From Methanothrix sp. (GTDB lineage: Archaea; Halobacteriota; Methanosarcinia; Methanotrichales; Methanotrichaceae), in the NCBI GenBank assembly GCA_028688175.1, contig JAQTYS010000043.1:1-10699 (forward strand): 10,699 nt of DNA. Direction: 5' to 3'. The notes under the pieces were generated by a model that worked only from the letters and a program-made list of their open reading frames with translations, did no database searches and had not been told where the DNA came from. Each line of letters begins with the position of its first letter. Position 1 is the first letter of the stretch. Below, in pieces: positions 6,601 to 10,699 of this stretch. The translations under genes were made by a program, and so were the position numbers.

Positions 6601-6705
6601 GTCCTCTTGGAAATTGGTCGCAAGGAAGAAGGCGAAAAAGCTCTTGATAGGGCCAATGAGCTGGGATTCGATGCGAGTGCATCTGGATTCAGCTCTCATT
6701 TCTAG
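3619..6705 (+). CDS. Giant exported TPR-repeat protein (TPR-4), 1028 aa, about 29 repeats
   Basis: The signal peptide (MRLVYAAFILLLVLTTSAQC) matches TPR-1 and TPR-3 with one change. About 29 TPRs then run to the end. Repeats 1-5 are of the young LDPN/GKYDEAIKA type shared with the short genes. From about residue 210 (near 4250) repeats diverge to a GRYNESL/GRFDEAL type and differ from one another. Repeat 4 has a 7-residue in-frame duplication of EEAIKAF. About 14 repeats carry Cys at helix-B positions 23-24 (LICFD, SCFDN, QCYER). The C-terminus (ANELGFDASASGFSSHF) lacks the array tail, and no further module follows. The protein should be a long superhelical scaffold outside the membrane, perhaps on the cell surface; its role is unknown. 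I use the ATG at 3619 because of the signal peptide and promoter spacing. Confidence 0.9.
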   Translation: MRLVYAAFILLLVLTTSAQCQQTAEDWYNKGTTLGIQGKYDEAIKAFDEAIRLDPNIAMAWGNKGLALHSQGKYDEAIKAFDEAIRLDPNYAIAWYNKGLALYGQGKYDEAIKAYEEAIRLDPNFAMAWSDKGAALSSQGKYEEAIKAFEEAIKAFDEAIRLDSSLATAWSNKGVALNAQGKYDEAIKASEEAIRLDPNLAMAWSNKGASLGFIGRYDESLVCIEEAIKLNASYPMAWFNKGLTLFSLGRYNESVEAYNRAIELDGGFFMAWNNKASPLIALGRFDEALICTEKALDLNPNQAEAWSNKGLEINGMGRPEEALAYFDKAIKLNSDYAPAWGNKGMILGTLKRYDEALQCVNKALEINPKYAEAWNNKGAIFNELGRFNESLGAFDQALVINPKYEFAWLNKGNALRSLGRYEEAIKAYNQTLTLNPSRADTWHLKGSVLFLLGSYNESLQCFDKALQINQSDTNAWTWKCNILNMLGRCKESPLCCDRAVELNGFLSEAWLGKGADLFNLGRYQESLELYEKILEMNKSNTLALAGRGSILISLNRPNDALESFDKAIEINGSDAISWMGKGTALLSMGRYNESLICFDRTIEMAPELVEAYAMKGFALQLMGREEEGIQYLNKTFEQIPDSALTLNLKGLRLAQAGDYEGSLKTLDRAIEIGPEFSEPYSSKAMVLRDLQKYDEALGYCEKALQLNPNNMAALLEKGLILTNMSNYGEAISCFDEVLEINGDDSNAVLAWNGKGYCLFSLNRLEEALSCYDKASQLDPMNSEAWNGKGGVFDSIGLFEESLQACNKSLDLDPKNIMAWNNKGFALCDLGRFDESISCFDNALELSPNTAITWLNKGTVLGSMGKHTEAIQCYERALEINPDYALALMNKGTSLTALGRYEEALGDFDKAEDKGLQSPDLWFDRGVALAGMSKFEDSLICFEKALEMNPNDADSWVRKGFLLAALERYNDSLECFSKVIELDAQDARAWWGRGNVLLEIGRKEEGEKALDRANELGFDASASGFSSHF
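4045..4086 (+). repeat. Perfect 21-bp tandem duplication in TPR-4
   Basis: Bases 4045-4065 and 4066-4086 are identical and encode EEAIKAF twice. The insertion adds seven residues (two helical turns) to helix B of the fourth TPR, keeping frame and heptad phase. Confidence 0.9.
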
Positions 6706-6787
6706 GAGGCTTTCTGCAAGCCATGCAGCCGGAAGAAAGGAGATGTCCGCCCTTCCTTCACCCCTATTTTAGGCTCTCCATGAAAAC
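6706..6787 (+). other. Convergent intergenic spacer between TPR-4 and the glycogen operon
   Basis: This is 82 bp between two stop codons facing each other. CTGCA (6714-6718) and TGCAG (6724-6728) could form a 5-bp stem. The only T-rich stretch is a short TATTTTA at 6765-6771. No terminator as clear as those within the TPR array is seen on either strand. Confidence 0.4.
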
Positions 6788-8011
6788 TCATATTATCCGG
6801 CTGCCTATGCATTCCTTGTAAATCTCCAGGGTCCTCTTCGCCGCCTTCTGCCAGGTGAACTCTTCCAGCACTCTAGCCCTGGCATTCTCTCCCCAGGATC
6901 TTAGGCGATCCAGGTCCTCCAGGGCGAGATTAATGCCCCAGGCAATATCATTGGGATCACGAGCATTGACATGAACCCCCGTGGGCCGCTCATCGCCTGG
7001 GTTTTTCACAATCTCCGCCAGACCGGATGTGCCGGAGGCGCCCACCACTGCCGCCTTGCCCATGGCCGCCGCCTCGAGAGCGACTATGCCAAAGGGCTCA
7101 TAGATGCTGGGAAATACGCACAGATCCGCCAGAGCATAGGTGAGCATCTTCTCTTCGCCACCCAGAAAATCAGTGACCAGCGTGACGCAGCCAAGCCGCT
7201 TTGCCTCCGATGCCGCCCAGCTCTCCAGGCTTCCCTTGCCTACTACCAGGAGCTTAATCCTGGGATGCTTTGCCTGGACTTGAGCGATGGCCGAAAAGAG
7301 CTGCACGACCCCTTTCACACTCTCCAGTCTACCTATGAAGAGCATGATGATATCATCCGGCGCAAAGCCGTATCTCTCCTTCAACTCCGCCAAGCGCTTG
7401 GCATCTGCCCGGTCGGGATTGAAAAATGCGGCGTCCACACCATGGTAGCAGACGCGAACCTTCTCCGAGCTGACTCCCAGGCGGACCAGCTCCTGCTTCA
7501 TGGCCTGTGAAACGGTAATGACCAAATCTGCAGCATCGGCGCCCTTCTTTTCCAGAGCCACGAGCTGAGGATTGGGAATATCCGTTCGACCGACCTCAAG
7601 GCCGTGAACATGATAGATCATGGGAATGCCTTCCCTCTTAACAGCCATGCCGCCCAGCAATCCGAGCCAGTCGTGCGCCACACAGAGATGGAAAGGTCCG
7701 TTCTCCATAACGCTGGCTGCACACAGCTGGTTTAGGCTGATGAGGTCCACAAGGAAACGCAGTCCTTCTCCCCAGGCGAGAGTCTGGGAAGAGAAGAATA
7801 TATCAAGCCCATCCCGGATGGGAACGGGATACATCCTGAATACTTCCACCCCATTCATATCCTGATATCTCTTCAGTGTCCCATCGCCCAGTGTAAATAC
7901 CGAGATACTCTCTCCCAGGGAGACCATTTCTCTGGATATTTCATCGACATACACACCCAGGCCGCCGAAGATCCTGGGCGGAAACTCGATGCTCATGTAG
8001 GCAATTCTCAT
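6788..8011 (-). CDS. GT4-family glycosyltransferase, glycogen-synthase-like, 407 aa
   Basis: A GT-B fold retaining glycosyltransferase. The N-terminal acceptor domain begins MRIAYMSIEFPP with the glycine-rich loop GGLGVY (16-21), then AHDWLG at 112-117 and HVHG at 134-137, as in GlgA/GlgM-type synthases. The nucleotide-sugar domain has FIGRLESVKG at 225-234 (Arg228 and Lys233 expected to bind donor phosphates) and the EX7E motif EPFGIVALE at 305-313 (Glu305, Glu313). The length is usual for GT4. Known relatives transfer glucose from ADP- or UDP-glucose to alpha-glucans or maltose-type acceptors; donor and acceptor here are inferred from context. It is the last gene of the likely operon, 29 bp after the GT3 gene, with a purine-rich AGTGAGAAG before the ATG. 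A trehalose- or surface-glycan-type GT4 is possible but less fitting because of GGLG and HDW. Confidence 0.85.
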   Translation of the reverse strand: MRIAYMSIEFPPRIFGGLGVYVDEISREMVSLGESISVFTLGDGTLKRYQDMNGVEVFRMYPVPIRDGLDIFFSSQTLAWGEGLRFLVDLISLNQLCAASVMENGPFHLCVAHDWLGLLGGMAVKREGIPMIYHVHGLEVGRTDIPNPQLVALEKKGADAADLVITVSQAMKQELVRLGVSSEKVRVCYHGVDAAFFNPDRADAKRLAELKERYGFAPDDIIMLFIGRLESVKGVVQLFSAIAQVQAKHPRIKLLVVGKGSLESWAASEAKRLGCVTLVTDFLGGEEKMLTYALADLCVFPSIYEPFGIVALEAAAMGKAAVVGASGTSGLAEIVKNPGDERPTGVHVNARDPNDIAWGINLALEDLDRLRSWGENARARVLEEFTWQKAAKRTLEIYKECIGSRII

Positions 8012-8040
8012 TATCTTCTCACTTCCGATGCATTGCAGGA

Positions 8041-9825
8041 CTAAGCTACCAGATTCTTGTAATACTCCAGTACCGGCTCCTTCCAGCTAAACTGCCGAGC
8101 TAATGAGAATGACTCTTCGCACAGCAGCCGGTATTTGACCTCATCATCCAGATAGGTCCAGGTGAAGTAGTCCAGAGCCAGGGCATAATCCACTACTGTC
8201 TCCTGGCGCTGCGCCTCAATGTTGTCCACAACTATTACGCCTCCCAGGCCCGGCACGCGGCGTTTGATCTTCTTTAGAGCATCGCTGTATCCTGCTGCCC
8301 GGCTGACGATGTTGGGTGTGCCTTCCCGGCCCGCTTCCAGGGCGGTAAGAAGAAAGGGCTCATATTGGGAGGGGAATATTCCGGCAACACAACCGGCCAT
8401 GATCTCATCCACGCTCATTTCCAGGCCGCCGTCATTCGGACCCACCCACTGAGGATAGAGCAATGCCGCCACCATTCGTCTGCCGGAGATCAGCTCAGAT
8501 TCATCCAGGCCTCGCTCCTTGATCATATTCTCCAGACGGATCTCTTCACCTACTAAAACCTCTGGCGTGAGATTAATGGGAAATCCGGCAGGCAACTTCT
8601 CCTTGTCTTTAGGACCGTGCGCGGCAATAAGGAAGCACACCACCCTTGTCTCCTCGGCATGACGCTGACCGGTCAGTCTATGCTTAAGCAGGTGGTCTTG
8701 CAGCACCAGGGCATCCAGCAGATGAATGTACCCTTTATTCTCGATCTCTATGCGAGATATGGTGAATACCGGAATCAGGTTCTCGGGTTTTACGCACTTT
8801 CCGTCGCAGTATTTGTAGAGGTTGTCGGTCAAAAATTGCTGAATCCTGGCACGGCAGCTTTCTTTCTTATCCCAGTCGATCTCCTGTGTCTCTACATCAA
8901 TTCCATTGCGGATGACAATGCCTTTCAAGCGGTGAAAGAGCATGGCTTCTTTCATGGTGGAATCGCCCACGAATGTAACGGCATCGGCATAACGCGCCAG
9001 AGCCTCTAAAGTAGCAAAACCGATGGGTGTTCCAATCTCCATCTTGGAGTCGTTTTGGGCAATCTTTTGCAAGGATTTATAGCCAGCCGTGCGACCGGGA
9101 ACGGTGGCGTGCAATGTGCAGACCGATCTAACTGGAACTCCCAGTTTCTTGAGCCTTGCTGCCGCATAGAAGACTCCAAACTCATGGCAATGCATGCAAA
9201 CTCTAACTTTGGGCATCACCGATTTGGCAAATTCCGAGACCGCCTTGTCGGTGTACTTTTGCGTTATCTCTTCCGGAGCGCGGGCCAGACCTCTGACCAG
9301 CTCGGATATGGCATAGGAGAGATTTAGGTAGTGGTTGTACTCCGAGCCATAGTGAGCTCTCTCAAAGTTCATGGAATCAAGGCCGACCAGATCAAAGGCC
9401 TCGGTCTTGATGGCGTTATTCTGGGTCATCTCCTGATTATTCCAGCGCACCATATGGGACTGATAATAATTGGTATTGAAGAGCACATAGCCGACGGGAA
9501 CGCCTTCTACCATTCTCTGCCCGGTGACGGTCTCGATGCCGGAGGCATTTAATGCTGCCAGAACGTCCTGTAGCTGTGGCCCGATCTCCAGTTTCTCAAA
9601 TCCAGTGAGATCCGTGACCCTGTTTCGGCCTGCATTCCAGTCTGAACCGGAGGTAAGGTAGCAGGGACCTGCCACCAGGATATGCAGGCCGCTTTCAATA
9701 TCGCCTTGTGCCACCAGGCGGGCCAGCATGGTAGCCTCTGCATCCACCACATTCCAGATGCCGCCCATTTTATTGGAGACGGGACCTGCTTCCTCTGCAG
9801 CCAGGACGATCCATCTTTCGATCAT
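8041..9825 (-). CDS. Glycogen synthase, GT3 (eukaryote-like GYS) family, 594 aa
   Basis: Extends alpha-1,4-glucan from a nucleotide glucose, UDP-glucose in the characterised animal and yeast members. Visible: the donor loop SNKMGGIWNV (17-26; compare NKVGGIYTV in yeast), MHCHEFG at 211-217, TLHAT at 237-241, RNGID at 306-310, the family hallmark SRIEIENKG at 357-365 (Arg358, Lys364), and GIFPSQYEPF at 482-491 with the EX7E pair Glu489/Glu497. At 594 residues it is shorter than animal or yeast enzymes (about 700). It lacks their C-terminal phosphorylation tail, and I do not see their arginine cluster for glucose-6-phosphate, so control is probably different. The ATG at 9825-9823 has a GAGGT about 9 nt upstream. 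It lies 51 bp after the KaiC-like gene and 29 bp before the GT4 gene, with no T-tract on this strand between them, so co-transcription is likely. Confidence 0.92.
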   Translation of the reverse strand: MIERWIVLAAEEAGPVSNKMGGIWNVVDAEATMLARLVAQGDIESGLHILVAGPCYLTSGSDWNAGRNRVTDLTGFEKLEIGPQLQDVLAALNASGIETVTGQRMVEGVPVGYVLFNTNYYQSHMVRWNNQEMTQNNAIKTEAFDLVGLDSMNFERAHYGSEYNHYLNLSYAISELVRGLARAPEEITQKYTDKAVSEFAKSVMPKVRVCMHCHEFGVFYAAARLKKLGVPVRSVCTLHATVPGRTAGYKSLQKIAQNDSKMEIGTPIGFATLEALARYADAVTFVGDSTMKEAMLFHRLKGIVIRNGIDVETQEIDWDKKESCRARIQQFLTDNLYKYCDGKCVKPENLIPVFTISRIEIENKGYIHLLDALVLQDHLLKHRLTGQRHAEETRVVCFLIAAHGPKDKEKLPAGFPINLTPEVLVGEEIRLENMIKERGLDESELISGRRMVAALLYPQWVGPNDGGLEMSVDEIMAGCVAGIFPSQYEPFLLTALEAGREGTPNIVSRAAGYSDALKKIKRRVPGLGGVIVVDNIEAQRQETVVDYALALDYFTWTYLDDEVKYRLLCEESFSLARQFSWKEPVLEYYKNLVA

Positions 9826-9876
9826 TTTTTTTATAACCTCTGATTTCCCGGTCTTCTTTGTCTTTTTTCCACCCGA

Positions 9877-10611
9877 TCAAGAATAAGGCGAGAGCGAGGA
9901 GACAGCGATTCCCTCGTCGGTAATGTCCAGGACCCTGATGCTATTGGCGATCTTTGAGCCGCGCATCTTCATGATATATATCGACCTGATGAGTGTATTG
10001 CCGATGCGCTCACGGCTGAGCATGGTAGCCGAGTCGGCTCCGTACTCCAGGAACTGGTTAGTACCAAAAGCCGTGCCTATAGTCACCAGGGATGTGACGC
10101 CGCTGGCTCGAATGGTACCGAATAGATCGTCGGTTAAAGAGCGAACCTTGAATGGGGCCTCCACAGCCATGAAGAAGGCAGTAAGGTCGTCGATGAAGAG
10201 CCTGACGGGCTTTACCTCCTCCAGCTTTCGCTCCACCAGCTTTCTAAAGTTAATAAGAAAATCCACCGGATCGACATCGATGCTCTTTTGCAGGCGCAAA
10301 ACCGGATCGGTGACATCGACAATAGCCAGCTTCCCATCGTTTTCCAGTTTGGCGAAATCCCAGCCAAAGGAGGACATCATCTCTCGTTTCAGGTAATCTG
10401 CGCTCTCGGAAGGAGTGATGATCATTCCTTTCTCACCCATCTTAATGCCGTAATTTATAAACTGACAGGCAAAGACGGTCTTGCCTGTGCCGGAAGACCC
10501 GGTGACGGTATTTACTGTCCCTTTATGAAAACCGCCATCAACCAGTTCATCGTATCCAGGTACGCCTGACTTGGACCTGGGAAATTTACTGCTCTGTAAT
10601 GCCAAAACCAT
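9877..10611 (-). CDS. Single-domain KaiC-family (RecA-fold) ATPase, 244 aa
   Basis: One RecA-like domain. It begins KSGVPGYDELVDGGFHKG (14-31), the usual KaiC entry, followed by Walker A GSSGTGKT (38-45), ITPSES at 65-70 in the place of the catalytic Glu pair of KaiC (only Glu69 present), Walker B RLFIDD (137-142), and the C-terminal signature MKMRGSKIANSIRVLDI (214-230). Cyanobacterial KaiC has two such domains; archaea hold many single-domain relatives of mostly unknown role, some linked to signalling or motility. The start at 10611 has GGAG four nt before the ATG. It is first in the likely operon with two glycogen-synthase-type enzymes, so a regulatory or energy-sensing role in glycogen metabolism is an inference. 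It is not a recombinase such as RadA: it lacks the N-terminal domain and is too short. Confidence 0.88.
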   Translation of the reverse strand: MVLALQSSKFPRSKSGVPGYDELVDGGFHKGTVNTVTGSSGTGKTVFACQFINYGIKMGEKGMIITPSESADYLKREMMSSFGWDFAKLENDGKLAIVDVTDPVLRLQKSIDVDPVDFLINFRKLVERKLEEVKPVRLFIDDLTAFFMAVEAPFKVRSLTDDLFGTIRASGVTSLVTIGTAFGTNQFLEYGADSATMLSRERIGNTLIRSIYIMKMRGSKIANSIRVLDITDEGIAVSSLSPYS

Positions 10612-10634
10612 CTCGCTCCATCACACTGATTCAT

Positions 10635-10649
10635 GCTGCGATTTGCAGC
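10635..10649 (-). other. Small hairpin in the 5' leader of the KaiC-like gene
   Basis: GCTGC, a 5-nt loop and GCAGC form a perfect 5-bp stem about 24 nt before the ATG, at or just after the predicted start site. It could be a regulator-binding dyad or chance. Confidence 0.3.
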
Positions 10650-10658
10650 TACGGATAC

Positions 10659-10668
10659 CTTTTATTTC
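10659..10668 (-). promoter_or_regulatory. Possible TATA box of the kaiC-glycogen operon
   Basis: AAATAAAAGG on the minus strand. A start site about 25 nt downstream would lie near 10638 and leave a leader of about 27 nt with the GGAG site. Only 31 bp of upstream sequence are in the window, so a more distant promoter cannot be excluded. Confidence 0.4.
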
Positions 10669-10699
10669 GTGGCTATGGTAATTAGGCCTTTCGGTGAGA

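Noticed and set aside
1000..6700. CRISPR-like or satellite repeat array
   Set aside because: The 102-bp period is the DNA shadow of 34-residue TPR units in open frames; there are no short identical repeats with unique spacers.
6971..7510. 179-codon plus-strand frame
   Set aside because: Antisense to the GT4 gene, with no recognisable domain, and its translation follows the complement of conserved motifs. The same holds for plus-strand frames at 8617-9009 and 9923-10396.
9826..9836. TATA-like TTATAAAAAA before the GT3 gene on the minus strand
   Set aside because: It lies 2-12 nt before the ATG, too close to serve as a promoter for that gene; it is better seen as the spacer after the GAGGT ribosome-binding site.

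Overview
The window looks like DNA from a methanogenic archaeon, most likely of the Methanothrix (Methanosaeta) lineage. The evidence is archaeal promoter architecture (BRE/TATA boxes placed so that transcripts would be leaderless), T-tract terminators, a single-domain KaiC-family ATPase, archaeal-type GalT, and exported TPR proteins with a signal peptide of a kind I associate from memory with Methanothrix. The genus assignment is inference.

Layout, left to right. (1) 1-666, minus strand: the N-terminal 222 codons of galT (galactose-1-phosphate uridylyltransferase), cut by the window edge, with a TATA box at about 706-714. (2) 706-6705, plus strand: a tandem array of TPR genes. It starts with a decayed 3' end of an older copy (706-802). 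Three short genes follow: TPR-1 at 890-1888 (9 repeats), TPR-2 at 1984-2655 (6 repeats, signal peptide destroyed) and TPR-3 at 2741-3535 (7 repeats). A giant gene, TPR-4 at 3619-6705 (29 repeats), ends the array. Every junction carries nearly the same module of about 240 bp: the C-terminal tail of one gene, a hairpin that begins inside the stop codon, a T-tract, a BRE/TATA box exactly 36/29 nt before the next ATG, and the signal-peptide codons of the next gene. (3) 6788-10611, minus strand and convergent with the array: a likely operon transcribed kaiC-like ATPase, then GT3-type (eukaryote-like) glycogen synthase, then GT4 glycogen-synthase-like glycosyltransferase, with gaps of 51 and 29 bp.

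How it fits together: galT and the two synthases point to nucleotide-sugar and glycogen (alpha-glucan) metabolism, and the KaiC-like ATPase heading the operon may be a regulator. The TPR array sits between galT and the glycogen operon and looks like a locally expanding family of exported solenoid proteins. The repeats have clearly recombined: homogenised junctions, an out-of-frame deletion fusion in TPR-2, a 21-bp helix duplication in TPR-4, 102/204-bp expansions in TPR-3, and a mosaic TPR-4 with a young 5' part and an old 3' part. I see no CRISPR, rRNA, tRNA or insertion sequence. No stretch over 300 bp is unexplained.
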